DNA of 46,652 nucleotides from an uncultured Sphingomonadaceae bacterium (GCA_937873035.1 CALMVA010000049.1:1-46652), one strand, 5' to 3'. Positions 1 to 8,652 are shown, numbered from the stretch's first letter. Notes: generated by a model from the letters alone, not told the origin. A program made the numbers and translations.

Positions 1-218
1 TGCGCAACAACTTCCTCGGCACCTGCTCAGGCCTGCCGTTCGAGCCTGCCGTCAAACTGATGATCGAAGTGATGGGCGAGGATCGTGTGATGTATGCGAT
101 GGACTATCCTTACGAATATGTGGCGGATGAAGTGCGGGCGATGGACAATCTGTCGATAACGCCTGCGCAGAAGAAGAAGTTCTTCCAGACCAACGCTGAA
201 CGCTGGTTCAAATTGTAA
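1..218 (+). CDS. Amidohydrolase, 5-carboxyvanillate decarboxylase-like, 3' end only
   Basis: Only the last 71 codons are present, read in the frame that starts at base 3. They include an AMDYPYEY segment, which corresponds to the late metal-ligand Asp of the amidohydrolase-2 decarboxylase group, and end with TNAERWFKL, a C-terminus I associate with LigW and gamma-resorcylate decarboxylase-like enzymes. LigW removes the 5-carboxyl of 5-carboxyvanillate in biphenyl (DDVA) catabolism in sphingomonads. The family assignment is firm. The exact substrate is an inference from the tail alone and from the aromatic-catabolism neighbourhood. It is followed after 24 bases by a transporter in the same direction, so the two may be co-transcribed. 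Confidence 0.7.
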   Translation, partial: RNNFLGTCSGLPFEPAVKLMIEVMGEDRVMYAMDYPYEYVADEVRAMDNLSITPAQKKKFFQTNAERWFKL

Positions 219-242
219 GAATCTGCGGGGAGGGGGAGAATA

Positions 243-1851
243 ATGTCAGAACCAAAGGGCTTGCCGAAAGGCGCATGGTATGCGCTTGCCGTCATCGCGC
301 TCACCAATGCGATGAGTCTTTTGGACCGGAACATCCTGGCGATCCTCGCGCCACGTATAAAGGCTGACCTGCACGTGGGCGATGCTGAAGATGGGGCTGC
401 TCTACGGCACGGTCTTTGCGCTCTTCTACGCGCTTTTTTCGCTACCGCTGGGGCGGCTTGCCGATGGTTGGGTGCGCAGCCGCCTTCTTTCGATCTGCAT
501 TGGCTTCTGGTCGGCGGCAACCGGGCTTGCAGCCTTTGCCAGCAGCTTTGGTGTCCTCGCACTTTCCCGTCTTGGGGTCGGCATTGGGGAAGGAGCGACG
601 CAGCCCGCAGGCACGTCGCTTATCTACGATTACTGGCCAAAGGAACGCCGTGGCTTTGTGATGGCCGTTCTTGCCTCTGCGATCGCGATCGGACTTGGCG
701 GGTCGCTCGTTCTGGGGGGCGTTGCAGCCAATTGGTGGGATGGCGCTTATGCCTCAGGTTCCGCACCCTTGGGGCTGAGTGGTTGGCAGTTCGCCTTCCT
801 AATGGCGGCGCTGCCGGGCTTTGCCTTGTCTTTGGTCCTCTGGCGCTTGCATGAGCCCGAACGCGGCGCGATGGATGGGATTGCAACGCCAGCAGACCCA
901 GCACCCTTCGCGGCAAGCGCGGCGGTGCTTGGATCGGTTACGCCGGGTTTCAACTGGCTTAGCCTGTGGCAGCGCGATGCAAGCTCACGGCAATGGGCGA
1001 TCAATCTTGCCTCTCTTGTTGCGATTGTTGTGAGCATGACGCTCATTGCGCGTGCCTGCGCGGACTTTTCTCCCCGGCCTGATCTCGTGCTCGGTGGCAT
1101 CACGATCAACCCGCATATGCTGCAATGGGGTGTCATCGGCTTTGGCCTGTTCGTTATCGTCAACCTGCTTCAAGGGCTCGCACTTTCGGACAAGCCGACC
1201 TTTGCCGTCATCGCAGGCTCGCCAACCCTCATCATGGTTATTCTGGTCGGCGCGCTTCAGTCCGTCATCAACTATGGCATTATGGGCTTTACGCCCAGTT
1301 TTCTGATGAAGGCCTATGGCCTTTCGATGAAGGACACAGCCCTTGCCTTCGGCCTGCTCTCCGCCGCGCTGGGCATCGTTGGGCCGATGATCTCAGGCCC
1401 GGTGTCTGACGCTCTTAATCGTCTGTTTCCGGGCAAGGGGCGCAGCTATGTGACGCTGTTTTCGCTGGGCGTATCGCCACTGGTCGCGCTCTGGGTCTAT
1501 TCCGCGCCTGACCCCTCCACCTTCTATCTGCGCTTTTCGTTCTACAGCATCATCCTGACGGGGTGGCTGCCGCCGCTCTACGCGATCATGTATGATCAGG
1601 TGTTGCCGCGGATGCGTGGGGTGATGACGAGTGTCTATCTGCTGGTGATGACCATTTTGGGCCTTGGCACAGGCCCCTATGTTGTCGGCCTGATCTCGGA
1701 CGCGAACAATGGTGATCTTGCCAGGGCGATTTTGTCGATCAACTGGGTATCACCCATCATCGTCGTCCTGCTGCTGCTTATCGCGCTGCGGGTTCAGAAG
1801 GATGAAGCGCAACTGATCGACCGGGCGCGTGCGGCGGGCGAGGTGATCTGA
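243..1851 (+). pseudogene. MFS transporter (spinster/ACS-like) interrupted by a frameshift
   Basis: A strong purine-rich RBS (GGGAGGGGGAGA) precedes the ATG at 243. The first frame encodes the cytoplasmic start and TM1, with the typical LLDRNILAILAPRIKADL, up to about residue 49 (near base 389), then becomes nonsense. The next frame, open from 382 to 1851, continues with MGLLYGTVFALFYALF and PLGRLADG, the expected TM2 and loop 2-3 of the same protein. Removing one A from GCTGAAGATGG at about 384-392 would give an uninterrupted DAEMGLLYG reading and a transporter of about 535 residues. This is either a one-base insertion mutation or a sequencing error. The likely role was import of an aromatic acid used by the upstream amidohydrolase. 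No slippery sequence suggests programmed frameshifting. Confidence 0.8.
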
Positions 1852-2313
1852 CTAAAGGACGCGCCAGATCCATAGCTTGATTGCCGTTGCATAGCGTGCG
1901 CCCGCGCACACGAAGATGCTGCGGTTCATCCAGTCATATTTGCCAACTGGCGCAATAAATTCGGGCACCGTGCGGAAATAATATTCGGCAGGATCAACCT
2001 CTTCCCCGGCGGCAAGGCGAGCCATGACCTCAGGCGGGCCGTGGCGCAGGCCCTTGTTGCGGATCTGGATGATGACGCCATCATCGGTCTTGAGCGCATA
2101 AATCGCGTCGGCAACGGTCACGCCATCGGCGCGCGTCAACTGCCAGTCGGCGGCATTGCCCATCAACTGGCCCTGCACCAGTGGCCCTTCTACACGCCCG
2201 CCTTCGAAGATGGGGATGATGCGGCGGGTGCCATCGGGCACCTCACCGATTGGGATGGGTGCGCCGAGGTTTCCGGTCGCCTCATAAACGAATTCGAGTT
2301 CGGGTTTAATCAC
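1852..2313 (-). CDS. DUF3237 family protein
   Basis: This is a 153-residue protein that fits DUF3237 throughout, with an N-terminal LEFVYEATGNLG, a central GGRVEGPLVQGQ and a C-terminal IWRVL. DUF3237 proteins are small soluble beta-barrel-like proteins of unknown biochemical function, frequent in aromatic-degradation clusters. The start is GTG at 2313, overlapping the stop of the dioxygenase gene by four bases (GTGA), which points to translational coupling and a shared job. A role in handling the aldehyde or stilbene substrate of the dioxygenase is possible but is only inferred from position. Its stop codon directly abuts the stop of the convergent transporter. Confidence 0.8.
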   Translation of the reverse strand: MIKPELEFVYEATGNLGAPIPIGEVPDGTRRIIPIFEGGRVEGPLVQGQLMGNAADWQLTRADGVTVADAIYALKTDDGVIIQIRNKGLRHGPPEVMARLAAGEEVDPAEYYFRTVPEFIAPVGKYDWMNRSIFVCAGARYATAIKLWIWRVL

Positions 2314-3779
2314 GCGGCAAGACCAATCTGGTCGGCATTTGCCCAGTTGCCATGAAGGCCAAAGCGCATCCGCACCGGGATGTTGATCGTGGCGATAGGT
2401 CCTTTCTCGATGTCGAGCGCATCAAACAGCAAAAGATCGCTGCGGTGATCTTCCAGCCGATTGCAGATCTGCACGATCCAGCCATCGCCTTCAGGCGCAT
2501 CCGGGCTGCGCGGAATGAAGCACGGCTCTTGCAGCGAGCTGACCGGGCCGCACCACCAGTGCTGCTCCTCGCCAGTCTGGTGGTCAATCAGGCACAGGCA
2601 ATTCATGAGCAGGCCACCGGCACTTCCGCCCTTCAATTCCACTGGGCGTTTGTAATCCATCTCCAGCATCCAGCCATAGCGATAGGGCAGGCCCGTCATG
2701 CGATCATCAATGCGCGGGAATTCGCCTGCTGTGTCGGTGAGTTTTGTCACGCTCTCAAAATCTTCCGAGTTGGAGGCGAGATCAACTGTCCAGCGTGTGA
2801 GGTAGCTCATCGCTTCCATCCCGTTGAACGGAGCGCCGTGCACATCCGGGAAGAAGGGGAACATATTGTTCTTGGCTTCAGGAATGTCGAAGTGGATTTT
2901 CGAGCCCTCCTGCCAGGCGTTCATCACATGGCTGGCAAAGCAGTTGTCCCGCTTGAACCAGCGGATGTCGTCTGCCTTCACATCGTCGCGGCGCGGCACG
3001 ATGCCGAGATAAACCGGCATCGTCGTATCAAAGCCGAAATGAGGCAGGCCCTTTTCCAGACGCTCCCAGCTGCCGATAGAGGGCACGATATGGACGACGA
3101 GATAATCCTCGGTCACCCCGAAATCGTGCATCATGCAGTAATAGGGAACCTTGAACCAGATTTCGCGGATCAACTCACCCTGGGGCGAGATTTCCATATA
3201 AGTGACATCATCGGTGCACAGGCCCGAAGCCGCATAGCCAATGGCGATCATATTGCCCGTTTTGGGATCGATCTTCGGGTGCGCGGTGAAGGTCTCACCG
3301 GTCATCTTGCCGCCGAACTTTTCGAACCCGAAGCTCTCCATCGTCGCCGGGTCCATCACGAGCGAAGGGCTGTCTTCTTTCATCGCCCACAGCTTGCCGC
3401 CGAAAATAAAGGCGTTGGTGTTTGCCGTCGAGCGGATCTTGCCTTTCACGCTCTCATCGTCAGTCAGCGGGTTGCGATAGGCACCGAACAGGGCCTTGCC
3501 TGCCTCGTTTTCCAGCTTCCACTTGTCGGTTTTGGCCCAGCGTTGGCGGAAGTCGCACTGGCCATTGTGGATGTGGAAGCGTGTAATCATACCATCGCCG
3601 TTAAACGCAATGTCATCACCAAGGCGCGGCGGGAATTGCGGATCGGGCTGAACTCGGTAGAAGGCGCCGTTGAGTTCCGGGGGGATCGTCCCTTCATGAA
3701 CCAGGTCGGCAATGTCTGCTTCAATCCGCGATGGCGTGTTGAAACCGGTGAACGACATGGTTTGTGGAAAATTGGCCAT
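2310..3779 (-). CDS. Lignostilbene-alpha,beta-dioxygenase-like carotenoid oxygenase
   Basis: This 489-residue protein has the full length of bacterial lignostilbene dioxygenases (LSD). The four iron-ligand histidines of the carotenoid oxygenase propeller are visible at H167 (TAHPKID), H218 (MMHDFG), H284 (FASHVMNAW) and H476 (LHGNW). F59, Y101 and K134 are also present at exactly the positions recalled for LsdA of Sphingomonas TMY1009, where Y101 and K134 hold the substrate 4-hydroxyl. The protein is therefore predicted to cleave the central double bond of 4-hydroxystilbenes to two aromatic aldehydes, in the cytoplasm. The RBS is GAGAGG, nine bases before the ATG. It is divergent from a MarR gene and coupled to the DUF3237 gene. 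The precise stilbene is not determined. Confidence 0.9.
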   Translation of the reverse strand: MANFPQTMSFTGFNTPSRIEADIADLVHEGTIPPELNGAFYRVQPDPQFPPRLGDDIAFNGDGMITRFHIHNGQCDFRQRWAKTDKWKLENEAGKALFGAYRNPLTDDESVKGKIRSTANTNAFIFGGKLWAMKEDSPSLVMDPATMESFGFEKFGGKMTGETFTAHPKIDPKTGNMIAIGYAASGLCTDDVTYMEISPQGELIREIWFKVPYYCMMHDFGVTEDYLVVHIVPSIGSWERLEKGLPHFGFDTTMPVYLGIVPRRDDVKADDIRWFKRDNCFASHVMNAWQEGSKIHFDIPEAKNNMFPFFPDVHGAPFNGMEAMSYLTRWTVDLASNSEDFESVTKLTDTAGEFPRIDDRMTGLPYRYGWMLEMDYKRPVELKGGSAGGLLMNCLCLIDHQTGEEQHWWCGPVSSLQEPCFIPRSPDAPEGDGWIVQICNRLEDHRSDLLLFDALDIEKGPIATINIPVRMRFGLHGNWANADQIGLAA

Positions 3780-3803
3780 GATGGCGAACCTCTCGACTCT
3801 GTT

Positions 3804-3814
3804 TGTAAGTTACA
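3804..3814. promoter_or_regulatory. Candidate MarR operator between lsd and marR
   Basis: The sequence TGTAAGTTACA is a perfect odd palindrome. It lies 25 bases before the dioxygenase ATG and 26 bases before the divergent MarR ATG. MarR repressors typically bind such short palindromes in shared divergent promoters. Assignment to the neighbouring MarR protein is inferred. Confidence 0.45.
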
Positions 3815-3839
3815 CTAACAATTGCGCCGAGGGGTTGCG

Positions 3840-4313
3840 ATGGCAAGAACAAAAGAAACGCTCGTGATGACGACACCGCCCGTTGAAGGGGACGATGATA
3901 TTGGTGAGATCCGCAACATCGTCGGGTTCCACATCCGTCTGGCGCATGGCGCGGTTTATAGGCATTTCACCGAGACGTTCAGCGATCTCGATCTCACCCA
4001 AAAACAGGTTTCGGTGCTGTGGCTGGTAGACGACCATCCAGACATTGCGCAGACCGATCTTGCGCACAGGATGCGCATGGATCGCGCGACGACCATGGCA
4101 ATCGTCAATCGTCTGGAAGCGCGCGGGTTGCTGGTGCGTGGCAAATCAGAGACCGATGGCCGCAAGCAGACGCTTAACCTTACGCCGGCTGGGTGCGATA
4201 TGCTCAAGGTCGCCAAGCAGGCCATTCTGGAGCATGAAACCTGGCTGAAATCGCGTTTTACCGATAAGGAAATCGCAAAGCTCATCGAGTTGCTCACCCG
4301 CATACATGAATAG
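3840..4313 (+). CDS. MarR family transcriptional regulator
   Basis: This is a winged-helix repressor of 157 residues from the ATG at 3840, which follows GAGGGG at a good spacing; a TTG at 3822 would add six residues. The MarR core is visible: the recognition region LAHRMRMDRATTMAIVNRL, then the wing with RGKSETDGRKQTLNLT, where the DGR turn is diagnostic. A N-terminal tail of about 25 residues precedes the dimerisation helix. It is divergent from the lignostilbene dioxygenase gene and upstream of an aromatic acid transporter, so it probably controls both in response to an aromatic ligand. The ligand is unknown. Confidence 0.88.
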   Translation: MARTKETLVMTTPPVEGDDDIGEIRNIVGFHIRLAHGAVYRHFTETFSDLDLTQKQVSVLWLVDDHPDIAQTDLAHRMRMDRATTMAIVNRLEARGLLVRGKSETDGRKQTLNLTPAGCDMLKVAKQAILEHETWLKSRFTDKEIAKLIELLTRIHE

Positions 4314-4361
4314 AACGCCGCCCAAAGGCGCGCATTAAACGAACATGAGGAGAGGTGCTGC

Positions 4362-5678
4362 ATGACGCCAAAGCAGATAATCGATAATGGCCCCATGCAC
4401 TGGCGGCAATGGATGGCGGTCGCCATCACCATCGGTCTTAACGCGCTGGATGGCTTCGATGTTCTGTCGAGTGCCTTTGCCGGGCCGGGCATCAAGCAGG
4501 AATGGCATCTGGCGCCCGATGGTCTGGGCGCCGTTCTCGCCATGGAGCTGGTGGGCATGGGGGTCGGCTCGCTGCTGCTGGGCGGCGCTGCTGACAAGAT
4601 CGGGCGGCGGCCAACAATACTCGCCTGCCTTGTGATGATGTCTGTCGGAATGTTTCTGGCAGCGGCAGCCACATCACCGCAGTCGCTCTCGCTCTGGCGC
4701 TTTCTGACAGGCATTGGGATCGGCGGGATGCTTTCGGCGATCAATGCGGTCGCCAATGAGTTTTCCAGCAATAAAGGCCGCAGCATCGCCATGGCGTTGA
4801 TGGTGATTGGCTATCCGCTGGGAGGCTTCTTCGGCGGCCAGATCGTCAAATATCTGCTCCCGGCGAATGACTGGCGCGCGATCTTTGAATTTGGCGCAGG
4901 AGCGACTGTCGCGTCGATCCCGCTCGTGCTGTTCTTCATCCCGGAGACGCCCTCATTCCTGAACCAGCGTCGCCCAAAGGGCGCGCTTGAACGCATCAAC
5001 AAGACGCTTGCAAGCTTCCGCTTGCCAACGCTCGATGCGCTGCGCGAGTTTGAACCACATCAGGCCAAGGCAAGCGTGGCAGACATCTTCAAGCCCGCTT
5101 ATCTTAAAACCACGCTGGTGCTGTCGGTCGCTTACGCATTCCACGCGCTCACCTTCTACTACATCCTCAAAATGGCGCCGAGCATCATTTCGGATCCGCA
5201 ATTTGCGGGGCAGAGTTTCAGCAAGGCTGAAGGCGCCGGTGTGCTGGCTTATGCAAATCTGGGCGGTGCGCTGGGTGGTGCGGTGTTTGGGTGGTTCATG
5301 CATAAATTTGGCATCAAACGCTCCACGATGGTCGCGCTGGGGCTGGCAGTACTGCTCGTTATCAAGTTTGGCACGGGGGAAACCACACTGGCGGGCTGGA
5401 CGGTTGCCGTGCTGCTCGTGGGTCTGTTCACCAACTCGGCGATTGTCGGCTTCTATTCGGCTTGGGCGATTGCTTACCCGACGCACGTGCGCGCGACGGG
5501 CACCGGCTTTGCCCTCAGCATTGGGCGGGGCGGGGCGGCGCTTTCGCCCTATTTGGCAGGGTTGCTGTTCGCCAATGATCTGGGGCTGTTCAAGGTCTCG
5601 CTCATCATGAGCATGGGCTCGCTCGTCGCGCTCGCGCTCTTCTCAATGCTCAACCTGAAAGATGCGGAAGCGCATTGA
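4362..5678 (+). CDS. MFS transporter, aromatic acid:H+ symporter (AAHS) type
   Basis: This is a 438-residue, 12-TM major facilitator protein. The AAHS signature LDGFDV is in TM1, and loop 2-3 carries GGAADKIGRRP. TM4 and TM5 regions read GIGIGGMLSAINAVANEF and GYPLGGFFGGQ, and the second-half motif is HKFGIKRS. AAHS proteins such as PcaK, VanK and BenK import protonated aromatic carboxylates across the inner membrane. The RBS GAGGAGAGG precedes the ATG. It lies 48 bases after marR in the same direction and may be co-transcribed with it. The substrate (vanillate, ferulate, hydroxybenzoate or similar) cannot be read from the sequence. Confidence 0.88.
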   Translation: MTPKQIIDNGPMHWRQWMAVAITIGLNALDGFDVLSSAFAGPGIKQEWHLAPDGLGAVLAMELVGMGVGSLLLGGAADKIGRRPTILACLVMMSVGMFLAAAATSPQSLSLWRFLTGIGIGGMLSAINAVANEFSSNKGRSIAMALMVIGYPLGGFFGGQIVKYLLPANDWRAIFEFGAGATVASIPLVLFFIPETPSFLNQRRPKGALERINKTLASFRLPTLDALREFEPHQAKASVADIFKPAYLKTTLVLSVAYAFHALTFYYILKMAPSIISDPQFAGQSFSKAEGAGVLAYANLGGALGGAVFGWFMHKFGIKRSTMVALGLAVLLVIKFGTGETTLAGWTVAVLLVGLFTNSAIVGFYSAWAIAYPTHVRATGTGFALSIGRGGAALSPYLAGLLFANDLGLFKVSLIMSMGSLVALALFSMLNLKDAEAH

Positions 5679-5686
5679 AATGAAAA

Positions 5687-5714
5687 GCCCCGGCGCCGTG
5701 TCCGGTGCCGGGGC
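5687..5714 (-). terminator. Rho-independent terminator between convergent genes
   Basis: GCCCCGGC at 5687-5694 pairs with GCCGGGGC at 5707-5714. The stem extends inward to about 12 pairs including one G-U pair, with a four-base loop. Read on the minus strand the hairpin is followed by TTTTCATTT, so it best serves the CoA ligase transcript. It may also stop the transporter transcript from the other side. Confidence 0.75.
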
Positions 5715-5741
5715 CTTCCGCCTTATGGGGCAGGGTGGGGG

Positions 5742-7241
5742 TTAAAGCCCCAATTCCTCCAAAGCTCGTGCGCGTAAGATGTGTTTTTGCACCTTGCCCG
5801 ATGCCGTCCGGGGAATAGTATCGGTAATGACAGCGGTCTTTGGCACCTTGAACTTGGCAAGTCGCGCGGTGCAGTGCGCGATAACATCTTCAGATGTGAC
5901 GCTCTGTCCGGCAACCGCGATAACATAGGCACGCCCCACTTCGCCCCAACGCTCATCCGGCACGCCGACAACCGCGCATTCGCCGATGGAGGTGAGTTCG
6001 GCAAGTGCCGCCTCGACTTCCGCCGGATAGACGTTTTCACCGCCAGAGATGTACATATCCTTCTTGCGGTCGACGATGTAGAAAAAACCGTCTTCGTCCT
6101 TCATCGCGGCATCGCCGGTCACAAACCATCCATCAACAAAGGCCTTGGCCGTCAGCTCCGGCTGGCGCCAATATCCATGCGCGACACAGGGGCCACGCAC
6201 CCAGAGCTCACCACGCTCGCCCGTTGGCACGTCATTGCCTTCATCGTCAACGATGCGTGTTTCAACGGTCATCAACGGTAAGCCGCAACTTCCGGCCTTG
6301 CGCAACAGCGTGTCCAAATCATGCGCGGGCATGGCGAAGTTGGACCCGGTTTCGGACATTCCGAAGCCTTCCGAAATGCGGACGCCCGCGGTCACAAAAC
6401 GTTCGGACTGCGCCTTGGGGTTGGGCGCGCCGCCAATCGCCCAACTGACGATGTTTTTCAACTTTTCGGCCGCAAAGTTCGGCTGGTTCCAGAGCGTTGC
6501 CGCCATCTGAGGAACGGAAAAATAGTGCGTTACGCCAAAGGCCGGGTCGGTCATGCGTTCCAGCGTCAAAACAGGATCAAAGCCCTTGGAGATGAGGAGC
6601 GTTGCGCCCGCCTGAATGGGGGAGCGGGCAGCGGCATATAGCCCTGCTGTGTGGAACAGCGGCATATCGCACAAAAAGACGCTGCGCATCGTTACATCGT
6701 TGCCGTAGATGAAATTGGCGCATCCCCAGAACGCATTTTCTTCCGAGAGCATCACGCCCTTGGGGCGGCCGCTGGTGCCAGAGGTGTAGAGGAATGTTGC
6801 CACCTCGCCCAAGGGGCGGCGCGCCGCGCGAGACGCTTTGGTCCCTTTTGTGCCAAGGGCCAGCATATCGGTGATAGGCAGTGCCGTTCTGGCCGCAGCG
6901 GGCGGTGCAAATTCAGGATCGTGAAAGACGATCTCAGGTTCGGCATCGTCGGCAAGCGCCTCGATTTCGGCGGGTGCGAGCCGCCAGTTGAACGGCACGA
7001 AAATCGTCCCCGCGCGCACGCCTGCGTGTTGAAGAATGACCATCTCTGCGCAATTTTTGGCAAGTGTCGCCAGCCGCACGCCACTGTTCTTGCCGAATTG
7101 GTTTTCAATCCACGCGGCCAGCCGGTCAACAGCCGCATCAAGCTCGGCATAGGTCCAGCGGCGCTCGCTTTCGAGATCAAGGATTGCCAGCGCATCGGGA
7201 TTGGCGCGGGCGTGCGTGAAGATGGGATCGCAGAACGTCAT
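5742..7241 (-). CDS. ANL-superfamily acyl-CoA synthetase, probable hydroxycinnamate-CoA ligase
   Basis: This AMP-forming ligase has 499 residues. The ATP-binding P-loop TSGTSGRPKG is at about 153-162. It is followed by the GFGMSETG adenylate motif, the hinge YIVDRKKDMYISGGENVYP, and the C-terminal catalytic lysine in PRTASGKVQKH. The ATG at 7241 has AGAGG upstream; a GTG lies one codon earlier. It is downstream of the hydroxycinnamoyl-CoA hydratase/lyase on the same strand, so it most likely activates ferulate, p-coumarate or caffeate to the CoA ester used by that enzyme. SYK-6 FerA is of a different (ADP-forming) type; this is the Fcs-like solution. Other aryl or acyl acids remain possible. 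Confidence 0.82.
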   Translation of the reverse strand: MTFCDPIFTHARANPDALAILDLESERRWTYAELDAAVDRLAAWIENQFGKNSGVRLATLAKNCAEMVILQHAGVRAGTIFVPFNWRLAPAEIEALADDAEPEIVFHDPEFAPPAAARTALPITDMLALGTKGTKASRAARRPLGEVATFLYTSGTSGRPKGVMLSEENAFWGCANFIYGNDVTMRSVFLCDMPLFHTAGLYAAARSPIQAGATLLISKGFDPVLTLERMTDPAFGVTHYFSVPQMAATLWNQPNFAAEKLKNIVSWAIGGAPNPKAQSERFVTAGVRISEGFGMSETGSNFAMPAHDLDTLLRKAGSCGLPLMTVETRIVDDEGNDVPTGERGELWVRGPCVAHGYWRQPELTAKAFVDGWFVTGDAAMKDEDGFFYIVDRKKDMYISGGENVYPAEVEAALAELTSIGECAVVGVPDERWGEVGRAYVIAVAGQSVTSEDVIAHCTARLAKFKVPKTAVITDTIPRTASGKVQKHILRARALEELGL

Positions 7242-7276
7242 CACTGGCCTCTGGCTGCAACGGGGGAGTCTGGCGA

Positions 7277-7294
7277 CCCCGGTCTGCGCCGGGG
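7277..7294. repeat. Intercistronic GC-rich hairpin
   Basis: CCCCGG at 7277-7282 pairs with CCGGGG at 7289-7294 around a six-base loop, in the 66-base gap between the hydratase/lyase stop and the ligase start. There is no T-run on the minus strand, so it looks like an RNA-stabilising or attenuating hairpin rather than a full terminator. Confidence 0.5.
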
Positions 7295-7307
7295 CCGCGC
7301 TTATGGA

Positions 7308-8147
7308 TTACTTCTTGACCTTGGTAATGTCGAACGTGCCAAGGCCTGGCTTGAATGACTTTTCGTCAAGGAACTGGCGCGTGGCTTCCTTGCGGACTTC
7401 AACGCCGCCGAAATTGTGCAGAGCTTCCTGCGCGCGGATCAGATAATCCTCGGCATTGTCATAGGTCATTTCGCTCATGCGGCGCACCGCCCATTTGGTC
7501 GCGCGAAGGGCATGGCCGTCCTTCTTCGCCAGCGCCTGTGCGATTTCAAGAACACGGGCTTCAAGCTGATCGGCGGGCACAGATTCCGTCACTAGCCCCT
7601 GCGCCTCGGCCTGCTTGCCGTTGAGGTTCTCGCCCATCATCGCATGATACATGGCCTTGCGCAGCGGCATCAGGTCTGCTGCGACCTTGGATGCGCCACC
7701 GCCGGGAAGAATACCCCAGTTGATTTCCGAAAGACCAAACTGCGCGTCGTCCGAGGCAATGGCAATGTCGCAGGCAAAGAGCGGGCCATAGCCACCGCCA
7801 AAGCACCAGCCGTTAATCATGGCGATGGTCGGCTTTTCATACCAGCGCAGACGCTCCCACCAGCGATAGGCTTCGCGCTGCGACTTGCGGATGGCCCAAA
7901 GACCCTGTTCTTCGGTTTCACGGAAATATTCTTTCAGGTCCATGCCTGCTGACCAGGCATCGCCTTCACCCGTGAGCACCAGCACGCGAACGTCCTCACG
8001 AAATTCAAGCTCTTCAATCACCCGGCCCATCTGCCGGTTGAGCTTGGGGCTCATGCAGTTGCGCTTTTCAGGACGGTTGAATTTCACCCATGCGATTCCG
8101 TTTTCAACGGAATAGGCAACGGTATCTTCTTCGGCGCGATCAGCCAT
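7308..8147 (-). CDS. ferB: p-Hydroxycinnamoyl-CoA (feruloyl-CoA) hydratase/lyase
   Basis: This crotonase-fold enzyme has 279 residues. It matches HCHL/Ech/FerB along its length: NRPEKRNCMSP near the start, AWSAGMDLKEYFRE, the NGWCFGGGYGPL oxyanion-hole region, EINWGI with the catalytic Glu at E141, and Tyr Y235 in EDYLIRA equivalent to the phenol-binding Tyr239 of Pseudomonas HCHL. It also ends with the family-typical QFLDEKSFKPGL. The enzyme hydrates feruloyl-CoA and cleaves it to vanillin plus acetyl-CoA. It is first in a two-gene operon with the CoA ligase and divergent from a MarR repressor over a perfect palindrome. The exact hydroxycinnamate preference is inferred. Confidence 0.9.
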   Translation of the reverse strand: MADRAEEDTVAYSVENGIAWVKFNRPEKRNCMSPKLNRQMGRVIEELEFREDVRVLVLTGEGDAWSAGMDLKEYFRETEEQGLWAIRKSQREAYRWWERLRWYEKPTIAMINGWCFGGGYGPLFACDIAIASDDAQFGLSEINWGILPGGGASKVAADLMPLRKAMYHAMMGENLNGKQAEAQGLVTESVPADQLEARVLEIAQALAKKDGHALRATKWAVRRMSEMTYDNAEDYLIRAQEALHNFGGVEVRKEATRQFLDEKSFKPGLGTFDITKVKK

Positions 8148-8169
8148 GGTGCATCCTCATCCAGTGAAT

Positions 8170-8188
8170 ATGTTATAGTTTATAACAT
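8170..8188. promoter_or_regulatory. Perfect palindromic operator in the ferB-marR divergent region
   Basis: ATGTTATAGTTTATAACAT is an inverted repeat with 8-bp arms and a 3-bp centre. It lies 22 bases upstream of the hydratase/lyase ATG and 41 bases upstream of the MarR ATG. The AT-rich arms resemble -10 hexamers on both strands, so bound repressor would block both promoters. In SYK-6 the MarR protein FerC represses ferBA from a comparable site and is released by feruloyl-CoA; the same logic is inferred here. Confidence 0.75.
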
Positions 8189-8229
8189 TCTGGATTGCGT
8201 CGCGCAAGATGCGTTGTTAGCAAGGTCCC

Positions 8230-8652
8230 ATGCGCGATCCCTTGTTGCAATATCCCGGCTATGTTCTGCGTCGCGCCTCATCGGCCATGATGGCTGACTT
8301 TTCGAAGCGCCTTGAACCGCTCGCCTTGAAGACGGCCGAGGCAACGATGCTGCAAGTCATTGGCCACAACCCCGGAATTTCGCAAAGTGCGTTGGGGCGT
8401 ATGCTCGATATTCAGCGCGCAAACATGACGCCGATGGCCGCGCGGCTGGAAGCGCGCGGCTTGGTTCGTCGCACGCCCTCGGATGGCCGGTCGCTTGGTC
8501 TTGAATTGACCGAGACCGGAGCGGCTCTTGCAGCGCAGGCGCGGGATATTGTCGAGCATTTTGAGGCAGAACTGACGGCGCGTATTCCAGAGGAGCATCG
8601 TCCGCATTTCTTGCCGGCGTTGCTGGCCCTTTGGGGCGCTGCCGCAATCTGA
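8230..8652 (+). CDS. MarR family repressor of the hydroxycinnamate operon (FerC-like)
   Basis: This is a 140-residue MarR protein. The helix-turn-helix is at ISQSALGRMLDIQRANMTPM, the recognition helix runs into ARLEARGLV, and the wing carries RTPSDGRSLGLELT with the family DGR turn. The N-terminus (PLLQYPGYVLRRASSAMM) provides the dimerisation helix. It is divergent from the hydratase/lyase and ligase operon with a perfect palindrome in between. It is therefore the probable autorepressing regulator of hydroxycinnamate catabolism, responding to a CoA thioester. The ligand is inferred from FerC of Sphingobium. Confidence 0.85.
   Translation: MRDPLLQYPGYVLRRASSAMMADFSKRLEPLALKTAEATMLQVIGHNPGISQSALGRMLDIQRANMTPMAARLEARGLVRRTPSDGRSLGLELTETGAALAAQARDIVEHFEAELTARIPEEHRPHFLPALLALWGAAAI

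Noticed and set aside
243..390. Programmed ribosomal frameshift in the MFS transporter
   Set aside because: No slippery heptamer or downstream structure is seen at the junction, and MFS transporters are not known to use one; mutation or sequencing error is simpler.
2352..3818. Long plus-strand open frame of 488 codons
   Set aside because: It lies antisense to the lignostilbene dioxygenase, whose iron and substrate residues are all conserved; the opposite frame shows no family motif and is a high-GC shadow.
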